This document shows, one piece after another, positions 34,801 to 44,742 of a stretch of DNA of 64,000 nucleotides. A model generated the notes under the pieces. That model had not been told where the DNA came from, searched no databases, and worked only from the letters and a program-made list of their open reading frames with translations. Both the position numbers and the translations under genes were made by a program. Source of the DNA: Blattamonas nauphoetae. Taxonomy: Eukaryota > Preaxostyla > Oxymonadida. Position 1 is the stretch's first letter, and each line of letters starts with the position of its first letter. The stretch lies in the NCBI GenBank assembly GCA_033064195.1, contig JARBJD010000004.1, positions 124,001-188,000 of the forward strand, in the 5' to 3' direction.

Positions 34801-35017
34801 CGTTCGGCCTGTTCAACCAGGCACACACTCGTTATTCTTTCTGCCGAATGAGGTTTTGGAGGCAAAGGAAGAAAGAAGAGTGGAGAAAGACGTGAGGATT
34901 GAGCGGTGCAGAAGAGAACGGCTGGACCATCCTGAACGGGATGAAACTGAGAGCTCTGATTCTGAAGATATTCTTGATTCGTTACTCGATGATCCCATCG
35001 TCGATCTTGATTTCTGA
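28838..35017 (+). CDS. Giant single-pass surface protein with parallel beta-helix modules
   Basis: Intronless, 2059 residues, ATG to TGA. N-terminal hydrophobic leader (MLLHLLLFENWLPLVVST), a long Ser/Thr-rich beta-helix ectodomain, one transmembrane helix (about 1930-1957, VIIGVVSASIVSIVIVFFIL) and a cytoplasmic tail of about 100 residues that is basic near the membrane and strongly acidic at its end (SSDSEDILDSLLDDP). Four Cys-pair motifs start modules of about 330-380 residues: CTKTRFCQTL (about 516), CGTEGLPCQSL (about 857), CVTDPLTPCNTL (about 1183) and CGTAQLPCETL (about 1565). The same plan as the protein at 10654 but with a longer, charged tail that could bind cytoplasmic partners or sorting adaptors. 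Likely surface adhesin or receptor; ligand unknown. Confidence 0.85.
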   Translation: MLLHLLLFENWLPLVVSTPLFSSNIPFLSDFMPLSFPVSESSPHNLHRSLQRHVSTIGHPISLQNSVSYLTSTCNTSLLLMDPNSSFILSNHTLNVASFSFRSSDLLFRLTSQSSVTIVDSLIHFSIPSPIVSADESAVIISHIILSSQQPYLTSLYTTISGGNVFFFRDISIPCTQMISPLLPHIQRTSVTMTSTLIHNLTSSPTTSHPHPLLYHGATHVHSIVSQHTVNLLDGTLLEMSQKSHSFRLLNSSITSNYRYIINTTFLDPQRFLDETELISCTFMFCVSSSSGGSLFADSLFIKLTSCSFYNSTSNNDGGSLALFGDTGLIEKCTFTTSNARGNGGSAYTALSQLSFVGCSILDSGAAIDGGSVCGTKGTMAVVNNRVINSATAGSQTSSSRGGSSIHIFSGSRAEISSADLHTKRVNESLIYIETSTTSSLSDISFFVADPTHDGVDLICHEIPVSPHKNPMLTSSTPNTTFRTVISKLFPLHNFDDWFTTNQDIYAVSQLGSDKECTKTRFCQTLSGSLVATSENINFWVKVAPGDHYWEPTVVIRPHCTVTVTNPDESEARATIHSLQSQLVLIKSVYSMSFTYLAFERYATQSPLFSIETGHVKFEQVLFREPPSSGKSVAVVAGTSPNTINVDLSEFVKIRLPLSIPFLSLEETEMLQITGQANDVQLSSHTPIFKIGKVNDITIRELDLIEAEFHTTLIQADRAQKINLESVQLVTVYLRSPLIDVKSLEGDAPSFFVYGCVFAFESYAPLCSLVRIGQVGISDTVKCTVINTIINTMPSSVPVLLELKTQTKHTTIASQNEIYLHGPISWCRQSNTDLFAMDDEEQRTLHCSSDGVNNEHCGTEGLPCQSLHYAMAICHPRQNTHIVLCTSMRENEILLFNRRCDVSGQNSEIIVTPGEMQSDRPFLFTLRHTQLNMTSFTMMLTGKDSKEDCQFVRVANNSFLQMKDVTLFVIAPSALQLPPVVVEESVVIFNNFQTAQSRISHIRLASSMFRCVNCPQIEFEKCHFTQISTRYRILLAESKVVSKIMFSSCSFTSLRSESGSLVSFSFQSSFTMILTNCSFSQCQSEGVDSSIFYMNTAAAQSSLIFKNVSCDDASGAILLINTPSISSLLKSSQFVGIDKLLPSHFLFQAGSVTTSFITFIINVSRSVTVADNGTNCLLCVTDPLTPCNTLQHILGSFESSPVGQQMVEVRTSRYFDSLLTPVTLGTDLCVYSPPPEVRTAQLTIFLDTSRCGGRALVTVNLKFEIVSFILKISGRDELSPIFATTNKSELCLRSCLLQYDDDFFCPLLASRNATVYFLDTSLSLTADVTSTFLVLDGGNLTISNFVLRLNPLRVDEVFWSIEETRHTTLEQMTLWNIEVVQGALFELTGHDSEMTIAFVVLAGVGLLSESTTVIRMLGLHSKINITHLSIPGVIGNAPFCSQIDITLVNSSLFYTSKMRQSGLEGEKSGSVVIWTDTPSSLHFNTTLELSSVFMTQCPILTLTGKGMKNELPRLVNEIKNRDFGFWSVLWRESADDIPDFVFTDQRVLKGETYVSPDGADRLNCGTAQLPCETLDFLTEMREELTNLSVVLIKKTFLLDRIDHPTLFLTLKPALADAAGVVVGRRENGASFINIDTFSASDLFFTLEGSAILTLHPFITCEDGEMLLDRCLFTLPDQEFYQPLLCVYDSPGCLSDVTITATSFPTILLAEISEIVVIGMSLTAKRISAPPFVVGGPYGCDLHFSDIEARENGAIWKGDFIHIEDPAIDGKLRIHKTSFVDQVVDENVVLIQLSLEQSVTTLEQCLFESITSSHATGPNTVTGSALVVSVLLDKSTLILKQCVFLKCGDVGSRLPLVSLTPLDSSINIADSVFAENTALHSLVVFHSSPFRLFTNTTFSNLSFKAGEEPFLISGEDERPLLPIFTYCRANVIIGVVSASIVSIVIVFFILVFPIYSVLRFCKTHPPTIRFWKKDGGRGLPDEQIPYQIFVRPVQPGTHSLFFLPNEVLEAKEERRVEKDVRIERCRRERLDHPERDETESSDSEDILDSLLDDPIVDLDF

Positions 35018-35205
35018 TGTCTCCTGACTCTTTGAAAAGCCATTTTGAGGTGTCTAAAGACATTAACAAGAGACTGCAATTTTTCAAATCCATTACTTGT
35101 TCAAGATTGTTTTTTGAGAATGTTTCACAATCGATACTGATCAGCTTTCATTGTATGGGTCTGATCTTTCAACTATCAATTGCCATCCGGAATTATTCTG
35201 TATAA

Positions 35206-36965
35206 ATGGCACATTTCATTTTGCTTGGACTTCATTTCATTTCAACTTTCGTTTGCATTGCCGACACCACTCTGGACCTGATGGAGAACACTCCACAAGA
35301 ACACGAATTTGACGCCTCAGACTACGCACCTCGGACGAATCGTGAACCAGTGGTTCTCATTCCAGGTTTGTTGGCAAGCGCTCTTGAGTCAAGGAAGATT
35401 GGAGATACGAAGTACGACAGAATCTGGGTGAAGCTACGTCGCTTCCTCCCTCCCAAGACGAACGAGGCGATCCAGATCTTGAAACCGATCTACAACGAGA
35501 AGACAAATACGTACCACACATTCTCTGGTTGGGACGTGCGTCCGATTGATTACGGTGGAGTTGATGTCTGCCTCTCTTCTCTTTGCCTTTCCATCACTAA
35601 TCCGTGCCTTGTGTTCTTGCGATCCCTGTCTCCCCTGATTCTTCCACCCTCTCCTCCTTGCTTCTCTTCTTTAGGGTGTCACTGTGATGGATGAGCACCT
35701 GTCTGCGTGGACGAAGTCGTTCGAGAACCTCATCAATGCTCTGAAGGCTGTTGGCTACGAATCCCGGAAGGACATGTTTGGCGCTCCTGTATGCCCTTTC
35801 CCCTCTTTTTGGAGATAATTGCTCGGACTACACCGCACCGTGTCAATTGTCTTCATCGCTCTCCTCTTCCTTCCCTGCTGCTGTTTCTATCTTTCAATTC
35901 CATCTCCCACTCATTTCTCTTTTCCCTTTCTCGGACAGTGGGATTGGCGTGTGAGCACGGTGGACCAAATCAACACCAACGGAGTGAGTTTCCTGCTGAA
36001 AGAATTAGTTGAGCGGGCATACAACCAAAACCGGAAGAAAGTGGTGCTCGTTGCCCATTCTTGCGGTATGCTTTGCGTTCCTTCCCGACCTCTTTCTCTT
36101 CTGCGTGTTGCGTCGTCTTCGTCGCTCGTTTTCTTCTCCTCGCAGGCGGTCCCCTGGCGCAGCAATTCCTGAACACGTACGTTACGGAAGAGTGGAAAGC
36201 GAAGTACATCTCGCAGCTGATCTGCGTGAACTGCCCGTTTGGGGGAGCGATCCTGCCGATCTCGTACGTGATGGGCCGCCGGCGCATTGCTGTTCCTGGG
36301 AGCGAGTCGATTCTGAACCATCTGACGGAGGAGATGGGGTGCATCTATTGGATGATGCCCAACCCGCTCGGATACGACATGGACGAGCCTGTGGCGACGA
36401 TGAAGAAAAGCGGGGAGAATGTGACGCTTTCGAACATTTACAAGTTCATGAAGGAGGCGAACATGACGAAGCAGGAGATTGCGATGCAGCACTCGCAGAA
36501 GGCGATGGCAGCGAGCACGAGCCATCCGGGTGTGAAGACAACGATTGTGACGTCGTACGGGCTGAAGACGCCGTCGCTGGTTGAGCTGGACGACTCGAAG
36601 GAAGGGGCGAAGTGGTGGAAGGAGCTGGTGACGGAGATCAACGGGGACGGGGACGGGACTGTGCCTCTGCAGTCGCTGAAAGGTGTGGATGGTGGGAGGG
36701 TGTTCGTCGTGGCTGTTCTGCGACGCCGTTCACTTCCTCTCTCTCTTCTCTTTCGCCTTCTTCTTGTTCTTGTTCTTTTTCATCCCTCTTTCTGCCTTCT
36801 CGTCATCCTCTTCTGTCTCTCCCTCGACGCCCAGTGCCTCACTCGTGGAAGAAGAAGGACAGCGACATCCTCAACTTCATCGAATACAAAGGACTCGACC
36901 ACAGCGGCCCGATCTCAGACAAGAATGCTCTGAAGGACTTTGTGAACCTTTTCTCGTCTGAATAG
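35206..36965 (+). CDS. LCAT / lysosomal phospholipase A2 (PLA2G15)-type acyltransferase-lipase
   Basis: Five exons: 35206-35565, 35675-35788, 35939-36065, 36146-36682, 36835-36965; introns of 109, 150, 80 and 152 nt, all GT-AG and in phase; 422 residues. A leader (MAHFILLGLHFISTFVCIA) marks it for secretion or the lysosome. Family landmarks in order: PVVLIPGLLAS (oxyanion region), GWDVRP, FGAPWDWR (the LCAT family YDWR region), the nucleophile elbow VAHSCGG with Ser199, the acid GDGTVP with Asp370, and His402 in LDHSG, which completes the Ser-Asp-His triad. The family cleaves the sn-2 acyl chain of phospholipids and passes it to an acceptor alcohol or water. The donor site of intron 1 could also be 6 nt upstream. 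Follows the beta-helix gene on the same strand by 188 bp. Confidence 0.9.
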
Positions 36966-37760
36966 GCACACACGGCGTCACTCATTGTCTCTGTGGTCAT
37001 CTATTGATCAATCTCTTTTTTTGGTCCAGCAGATCAAGGGTACACTATCATTTCTTTTAGACATTTTGGAGATCAATTTTCAGTGCATAGAGCATATTTT
37101 TGAAGATTGTGAAGCAGAATATGTTGATGGTTCGATTCGATGATTTCCCATAAGTTCTTTCTGAGAATGTCTAGATATGGGCAAAATTTTGACAATTTAG
37201 ACAGTAGTTTCTTTTTCACAAAAACCGGAGAAATTTTTTATCCATGAAATCGAGTGAAGTGAGTGAAGAAATGTTTACAAGGCCTTTTCAATCCAAGAAT
37301 TGGCTCAGATTCTCTTGGGAGCCGCTGTTTTCTGGCATTGGTTTTCGTCTCTTTCTTTGAGAGGTTCTACATTGTGTAGAAGTGAGATGTGTATCATGAA
37401 TCATTTTAGTCAGGATTTATCTAACTATGGTCAATTTTGGAGGCCGAATGGACGACACCATAGAAGATAGAGGATGGATTTCTTTTTTCACAACCCATTC
37501 CCAACACCTCCATCCTAGAGATCTAATCCAAAAAAAGTGGTTCAATGAGTCGAAAAATGTGATGGAAGACAATTGAGACACATTACACCTCCGATTAAAG
37601 CATCTCAGATTGATCAAACCAAAGTGTCTAATTTGTCAAATTTTTGCCCATATGTGAACTCACTCTCTGAAGCTGTTCTAGGATTGGTCAAGGACTCCGT
37701 TTCCTTCGTTTGCAAGTCTTTCTCTGATTCCTGCAGGAATTGATTGGTCTCTTTGTCGAG
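36966..37760. other. Intergenic, 795 bp
   Basis: Between the lipase stop and the next plus-strand gene. AT-rich, no frame above 90 codons that is not a shadow. A TTTCAG/CTGCAG-like acceptor lies at 37731-37735 just before the next gene's frame, so an unseen short 5' exon of that gene could be here. Confidence 0.35.
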
Positions 37761-40700
37761 ATGCTTCTGGAATCTGTCATTCGGAAGGCTGCACTTCCAG
37801 ATGACCCTCATGCAAGCGAGTGTGAATATGTGTTTACTGTGAATTGGCATGCCTGTCTTGGTTTGGATTTTCATCCCTCTTTCTCACGTATTGTTCCAGT
37901 CCTCAATCCAGGCAACTCTAGCCTTGTCTATGGACCGAATGATAAACACCTCGCTCAACGCTTTCAAGAGTTCTTGAATGCAGATTTCTCGCAAGAAATT
38001 CGTCAGATATCAACGATGTTCATCGACATACACAGCCAACTGAGCTCTTCCTCTCATTTCAAAGTATGGATGCTCTACTCAAAACCAATCCAACCATTTT
38101 TCAGTCTTCTTTCTCAATTCTGCCAACACCCTCCGACAACCCTTTCCTTTCTTCACAATCCAACATTCGTCCGAAGTTTCCATGACCTCCATCTTTCATT
38201 TGTGGAAGAGAATCCTGAATCATCTGAACATGAGTTTCGACCAAGCTCAATCTTCCCTGATCCGTTTATTCTGTCCTCGATCAAAGACTCAAACAGTCAC
38301 CATCTTCTCAGAACTTTCCTGACCAATCTTTGCACTTTTACACCAGCATCATCAATTCCGATGACTTTCCGACTCATTCCACCGAGTGGCCTTGACGACT
38401 TAAAAGATACTCTCCATCCCTCTTCCGCCAACTCCCATCAAACTCGCCCATTTCTTGTTCCCCTCTCTGAGCCTCAACAATTGGACGATGGGACGGTATA
38501 TCTGAATGCTCTCGGGAACATGATACCTCTCTCCACATTCACGGACTTTCTGGTCTCGAGGCAGATCACAGTTTCGTCGCAGGTCTGAATCTTATTTTGT
38601 CATCTTTCTTCTTTCAGACTGTGATCATGTGGTACATTGAATGCATTCTTGGAGTGGAGGCTCGATTCAACTTGCGGCTTGCTGATTCACCACTCCGACC
38701 CGACGATATCTTTGTGGACAGCCTTTTCAGATTTCTCATCAGTTTGTGACCATTTTTCTCACTCTTTATGTAACTTCTCCAATTTTCAGATCCACTTCCT
38801 TCTTTGCCCGCATCTCAAAAGACAGAGCAGAGCACATATTCTCTTTCAACTGAAATCGAACATGTCTCGAAATATTTCGTCGAACTCATCACCAAATTGA
38901 ACGAGCACTATCTCATCCTCGTTCCAACGATCAACGCAACAGATATCTTCCGTTCTATCGAAATCTCAGCCATTACCTCTCTTGTGGATACCAAACTTCT
39001 TGATCCCACCATCCTCAAAGATTCAGACTTTTTCCGATCAATACAATCCCCAAATCTCAACCATCTCCCGTCTTCACACCTTCCTCGTACAGCCCAATGG
39101 ATTTCTGATATACTACGGAAGATTAAGGATTGGTACCGTGTCAACCTGAAACCTGGCTTTGATCGAGATCTTCTGAACGACTCACTTTCAGAAGTGCTGT
39201 CAGACCCTCTCTCGGAATATCGTCCTTTGTTCGACAACCCTGAAGGATCTTATTGGAACGATTTTCTTGGTATTCTTCGCAAGAAAGCCACTGGAAGACA
39301 TATAGAGGTTTATACTGTTTATAACCTCATTACCACTCTCTTTTCTCCTCTTTTACCCACATTTTCCAGCCTAATATCATGTTTTTGGCCGATGATCTCT
39401 ACAAACCAGCTCGTGACACCATTCAGGCAGAAGCAGGAGCTCACCTTCTCCATTTTGGACAAAAGGATCAATTTGGGAGCGACCCCACCCTCTCACTCTC
39501 AAGCGACATCCAAAATTCTGAAGCATCAACAATATTGGTACAATCTGATCCGCATTGGGGAGGAGATGACATCCCAAACTATGCGTACAAAGCTGGTGAA
39601 ACTCTATCTCAAAGCACAATCAAACGGTCATTTGTCTCGAAAAGAACCAGCTCTCTTCGAACTCCATCTCCGTCTCCATCTCCAATGGCTCCCTCCATTC
39701 CAGGCGGAACTTTGCATGAACGACCGATCTCCCATATTTCAACTCCCATCGTTAAAATTTCTCCAGTTGCTCTTGACACCAGCCATCATATTCCAGACAT
39801 CGCACCAGAGGATGAGAAATCAAGACACTCACGACAAACTGAAGAAGAAAGGCAAATTGTGGATTCTCTCCACCTAATCTCCTCGCGAACTTCGGGAAAA
39901 CACATGTTTTCATCGAGTTTGTCCCTCTCTCAGGATTTTACCATCGATATCTCTCGACTCAACGACAAAGAAAAATTCGACCACACACTCTTCGATTCAA
40001 TTGACGATATAGAAGTTGACAAACGTCTCCAAAAATGTGTGGCCATTCTCCAGAAAACTGGTCGTGCCGACCATATTGATCTTACCGACAGTTTCATTGA
40101 CTCACTCTGTGCCTGTCTCGGTGGAAGTGATGAACAGTGTTGTCAGAGATCTCTCCTCCTTCTGACCATTCTATTCGATAACTGCCTTGATGATTCGCTC
40201 AAAAAACACGTTTTGGAGAATCTGAAAGATGCGTTTGTCGACCCAAACAATTACCAAGCTCTTTTCCTGATCCGTGTATACGGTAATGCGATGCGAAGAA
40301 CTCCGGAGAATTTCTCGGTTTGGGTTGTGAATTGGAGAGATGTCTCGCTTTTTCAGACAATGGACTACAATATTCGACTTGCCCAAATGGCATTCGTCCG
40401 GGACGCTGTTGTTCTGTTCGGAAATCGCTGTAGTTTGGATATTTTCGACCCAAAATTGATTGTTGGTCGATTGGTGAAGAATTACAATCCTTTCTCCCTT
40501 ACCTCCGATGAAATCACAAAATACAACCACTCGGGAGAAACTGACTTCCTAACATCTCTTTTCACGTCAATTATCGTTTTTTCGATCGCTCTCAACCAAA
40601 CACTCCCTCCACGTATCACTGAGCTCTATGCTGCCACCCCAACCTACCACGTCGAAATGGGTGCAATGAACCACTTCAGAATCCCAATCCACCGAGACTT

Positions 40701-41872
40701 GGGTACGAGACCAATCTCGTATCTCATTTTGGAGCGTTTTATTCGTCATCGCTCTGAAGACAGTTTCAACGACCAACTTATTGTCCTGAACTTGGGAGTG
40801 AAAAACAATCACTTCAACACCAACTCCCTCGTCGCCCTTCTCCACCCTTTCTTCATTTCTCACCTCTGGCACCTGGATGTCGCGACGATGATGCAAGTCT
40901 ACCGCGAGCAATCTCGCCAAGCAGTCCACATTCTCCGCTCCAGTTTTTCCCAATCAATAGAAACGGATAATCTTGACTTGGCGCTCTATGCTGCACACCC
41001 TCCCACACAATTCGGCACATTTCTGGATTCAGTGATTACCTTCCACACAAAATCTCAGACCACCAAAGCTATCAACTTCCTTATCTTCTCCGATTTCGTC
41101 AATTTCTGCTCGCCGTTCGGAGATGGACAACTGTTCCAATCTCTCATTCATACTCTCTTCTCTCCTCTCACACCCGAAGGCAATACCACAACAGAAAAAT
41201 CAGGCATGGCTGCGACAATTCGTTGGCTGCATCTGACCAACACGTGGCTCCCGAAAGGATTCGACAGTCCACTCCTTCATTTTTTCACACCCTCCACTCT
41301 CTCCAACCGAAGAGTCACCACTCACGAACTGGTCAAATTGAGCGAGTGTGGGGTCGGTCGAGAACAATGGAACATCAGCTCAACCTTTGACGGGGGCTCC
41401 AGCATGTCCATGCATTTGGAGTGGCTGTGCATTGTTGCTCGGATGGGACACTGGAGATGTGTGTCTTTCTCTTTTTCAACTCTTCACAGTTGATTATCTC
41501 AAAGAGGCAGATACTCACACTTTTATCAGGCGATTGCTCGTCGATTGCTTGTATGTCTAACCCAACAAGTCACCACATTTGCATTTTCTTCTCTCTCGTC
41601 CTCTGAACTGACTGATTCCTCCTATCTCTCTCTTCCATCTTTCTCACAGCTCGCCTTTCCCTGCCTTCGTCTCGCTCGCTCTCATCGCCCTTTCCAACAT
41701 CGTCGCCAACACCGGCCCAGCTGTCCACCGCATTCTGTGTCGGATGGGCACTCTGAGTGTTGTGATCTCGTCGGTGTCGCAGTCGTCGCAGTTGGAGGAC
41801 TACGAAGCAGGACTCCGCATCGTCTCTGGCATCCTCCTCACTCTCCAACCGAGATTGAACAAGAGACGATGA
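37761..41872 (+). CDS. Large armadillo-like hypothetical protein, six exons
   Basis: Exons 37761-38582, 38618-38741, 38790-39307, 39370-41458, 41490-41550, 41650-41872; introns of 35, 48, 62, 31 and 99 nt. All phases agree and the product is 1278 residues. The chosen start is the first ATG in frame (MLLESVIRKAALPDD); an acceptor-like site lies 25 nt upstream, so a further 5' exon is possible. The N-terminal 640 residues are helical with no recognised fold; a Ser/Pro-rich linker (about 600-640) leads to a second helical-repeat block (SFIDSLCACLGGSDEQCCQ, HVLENLKDAFVDPN), ending in a typical armadillo-type helix pair (SLALIALSNIVANTGPAVHR). Probable scaffold; no partner can be named. Mis-joining of the 31-nt intron would truncate the last 94 residues. 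Confidence 0.7.
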
Positions 41873-42319
41873 ACCTCGTTGGATGTCGTGCCTGCAGCGA
41901 GGCAGTTGGGAAGACTGGCGTCGATGTGATGGTCGCTGGTTCGTTTCTCGCTGTGACTCTCACGAATTCCAGTTTGAGAGATCGTTCGGACAAGCGTCCT
42001 TTCAAAGTTCTATTTTCATGAACTCGTTCAAGATTTTAACGAATTGTTTCACACTTTTTTCTCCCACCACAACATTCTGTTGATTGTCCGTCTCTGTTCG
42101 GTCTCATGAAAGGATTCACGAAAAAGAAAGGTGCTCAGTCAGGACCATCCAGCATGTGACCGGTAATGAGATGCACATTGAGAAGCTATCGGATTGTAGT
42201 CATCCTTCGCTTGGATCAAACAGCTATTAGGGTTTGATCGACAGGACTCAACAGTGAGAAAATTGTCGAAAACTTGGGAGCGTACCCCAGCTCGTAAAAA
42301 CGAAGTATCTCGGTTTTTT
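41873..42319. other. Intergenic, 447 bp
   Basis: 3' flank of the large armadillo-like gene. A frame that stays open for about 50 codons after the stop (to 42021) is probably chance or an abandoned 3' exon. No other feature. Confidence 0.3.
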
Positions 42320-44287
42320 TAGGCATGGCTGACCGGCCAAAAGTGTCGGTCAGTGTCACTCACGAATTCTTCAAAGGGTCAGATCTCATTAGAGATGGAA
42401 ATGGCTTGCTATGAACGACATATCGACAAGGTAGCTGATATTCATGTCGAGATTTACGTTTTGACACATGAAACAAGATAATGAAGTGTTGCTGAATTCA
42501 CTCAAAACAATCATGAACATTCAACACTATACGACGACAAAAACGCAATCGTCATTAATCTCTCGCAGGGGAAACCGGTTCTGAAGACTAAATAAGCTGA
42601 GCGAACTCATCTCTCCGCATCCGAGCATGGTCTCTTCCATTCTATCCCCTCTGCCCACCATCGGCAGCAATATCATCAGCCCCCTTCAGAGCTGTTCGAA
42701 ACATGCTCTGCGGTTGTGCGAGGTGGAGTTGAGTCGCGATCTTGGCCAGCGCTGCGAGCACGACAAGACTGCTTTCGTTGCTCATGAACTGGGTGAACTG
42801 TGTGGAACAGGAAGGAAGAAGAGTTAGAAATGATGATAAAGCTGAATGTTGTGACGGGAGAGAGGCTGATGTCGTGAGCAGCGGGCATACAACGGTGGAG
42901 GAGATGTGGTGTGTCATTAGTGATGACATATGCGGGACGAACAATATCACAAAAGATGTACGCTGAGATTGACTATATGGAAAACGAGAGACAATATTTG
43001 ATGAGAATACAACAAAATAAAGAGTAAAAGAAGGATGGGGTGTTGACTCAACAAGAATGCAGACTTCAACCCTGTCCAATCCACTGTAATCAGCTCCTTC
43101 ACAAAAGACTTGGCGTGTGGATGCTTGGAAAGAACAGAGAGCTGCAGTATCGAATGTTAGACAAGGATGGGAGGCTCGCCACCACGGCATCCTCGCACTA
43201 TCCGCTGTAGCATCGGATAGATCGAAAAACCATGTTCGTTCAATCCAATGACAAGACTCATAGAGATCAATTGCTCTGCAACAGGCAGAGTGGCTTGAAA
43301 TTGGTACGATGAGAGAAGAGAATGGAGCACATGAATTCCCTCAGTATTCGAGATACCACCAGTATAACAAGGGAGAGCCAGCCCCAGAATGTGCTGGTGA
43401 AGACTGGGGGAATCTGTAGAGATATTCACGACTCGTTGGATGAATCGGGGTCCGTGCTTCACACTGCACCGTCGATTTAACGACAGTGGGTTCAATGCGC
43501 TCAGCATTATCCCCCCGCTGCTCGACAGTTGCGGTTGGAATAGACGTTGCGTGGGGTAATTCTCAAATTAATCTGTGTTGAGATCGTCGATACATGGAGA
43601 CAATTCGATCACACACTGCCCAACATCGTCGACGCATTGGCAGGCGTGAAAGAGATGATTTTTGGGATTGTGGGCTGATAGTTTTGAGAGGGAGACACAA
43701 TTGGGTGGAACGTTAAGTGAGTGAATTGTTGTGCAGATGAGTGAATGGTGGCTGTGGGAGAATTTGAGTGAGCCTGAGCAGGCAATGCAAAGCGAAGCGA
43801 AGCTGATTTTGAGGAAGGGGAGAAGTGTTCTAAAGGATGGAAGAGGAGATGAGTCAGAGAAAAGATGGAACAGATGAGGGAAGATCGTGGAAACACATTT
43901 GCTGAATCAACTGGCGGTGTTGTGGGGTGGAAGGTTCTTCGTGATGCAAGGTTCATTCAGCGAATGTTTGATTTGCCGTGAAAACGTCATCAGAAAGAGA
44001 GGATGATCGAGTCTGATCAGCTGCCCATAACTGTTTTTTTCTTCGATCTGGTCCAATATGTCAAAAGGGAAGAGTGAATAGGCTTGAGTGAAGTGATAAT
44101 AATTCATTTTTTGCACCTTTGAAGAAATTACATGGATATTCACGTCATTGATTCACTTTTCAGATTCTATCGAAATCACTTCGGAGAAATGGTAACTCTG
44201 GATTATGGGTTCCCGAATTTCTCCGGTCAGTGACCGTCAGTACTTTTCGATGAAAACTGACCGGTCAGTGCCGGTCAGCCATGCCTA
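42320..44287. mobile_element. hAT-like terminal-inverted-repeat unit enclosing a host-type gene
   Basis: The left end reads TAGGCATGGCTGACCGGC at 42320 and the right end is its inverse, ending CCATGCCTA at 44287; similarity continues for about 40-60 nt with gaps. Copies of CGGTCAG recur just inside both ends (at least three on the right), as subterminal sites do in hAT elements. Each end abuts a GT-plus-T-run tract, consistent with (but not proof of) an 8-bp target duplication. No transposase lies inside; instead a complete six-exon gene (42642-44107) does. Best read as a non-autonomous, Pack-type unit that has captured a gene, or as two solo ends that flank one by chance. Confidence 0.5.
42642..44107 (-). 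CDS. Armadillo-like 362-residue protein inside the TIR unit
   Basis: Six exons: 44107-43912, 43829-43615, 43561-43199, 43141-43065, 42972-42891, 42797-42642; introns of 82, 53, 57, 92 and 93 nt, all phases matching, start MNYYHFTQAYSLFPFD and stop TAG. After a Ser/Pro/Ala-rich segment (about 70-150) come helical repeats: HQHILGLALPCYTGG, ISMSLVIGLNEHGFS, MLQRILSVLSKHP, SLVVLAALAKIATQLH. The helices resemble those of the window's other armadillo-like proteins rather than any transposase. The acceptor of intron 2 is TTTGAG, slightly unusual. Because every exon joins cleanly the gene looks intact, which would be odd for debris. Some individual splice choices, mainly introns 2 and 3, are uncertain. 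Confidence 0.55.
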
Positions 44288-44364
44288 GTTTTTTTGTGAA
44301 CTTTGTGAATGAGGAGGACTCTGACTACATGAATGTGTGATAAAAAGTCAAGATGGGTTGATCT

Positions 44365-44562
44365 CTATAGCTCTTCTGATGAGAAAACATCTAGATCATT
44401 GTCAGATAGTGCTGTTAGAAGGTCGATCTCTGATGAACTCTCGTCTGAAGATGGTTCGTGGAAAAGTTCTTGAATTGTGGGCGGATCATCGACTTCTCCA
44501 GAATCGGTCAAATGCATCACATGAGTTGTTGGGGTTGGTTGGAATGGCAGAGTGAATGTCAT
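44365..44562 (-). CDS. Small acidic hypothetical ORF, 65 residues
   Basis: ATG at 44562, stop at 44365. Strongly acidic C-terminal half (SSDESSSEIDLLTALSDNDL). It resembles the acidic tail seen in some transposase or nuclear proteins, but no family can be assigned, and it may be chance or the remnant of a transposon ORF between the TIR unit and the MITE at 44743. Confidence 0.25.
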   Translation of the reverse strand: MTFTLPFQPTPTTHVMHLTDSGEVDDPPTIQELFHEPSSDESSSEIDLLTALSDNDLDVFSSEEL

Positions 44563-44742
44563 CTTTCATAAAATATCTTCAAATGACAAGTTTAGATTCC
44601 TTTTCACAAGCCATGTTGATAAATATGCGCCAAGAAATCTAGCACGAACCCCACTAGCTGGAAAAAAACGTTTCAGAGTCCTTTCAATAAACCGAACTTT
44701 TCATTAATCCGTAACATGGGGCTTGACAAATATATATTGGTG

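Noticed and set aside
36009-36584. 191- and 204-codon frames overlapping the lipase
   Set aside because: Other frames over exon 4 of the lipase, which has clear family motifs.
43142-43162. A 21-nt intron in the gene at 42642
   Set aside because: A 57-nt intron with a better donor (43198-43142) gives the same acceptor, keeps phase and is more credible.
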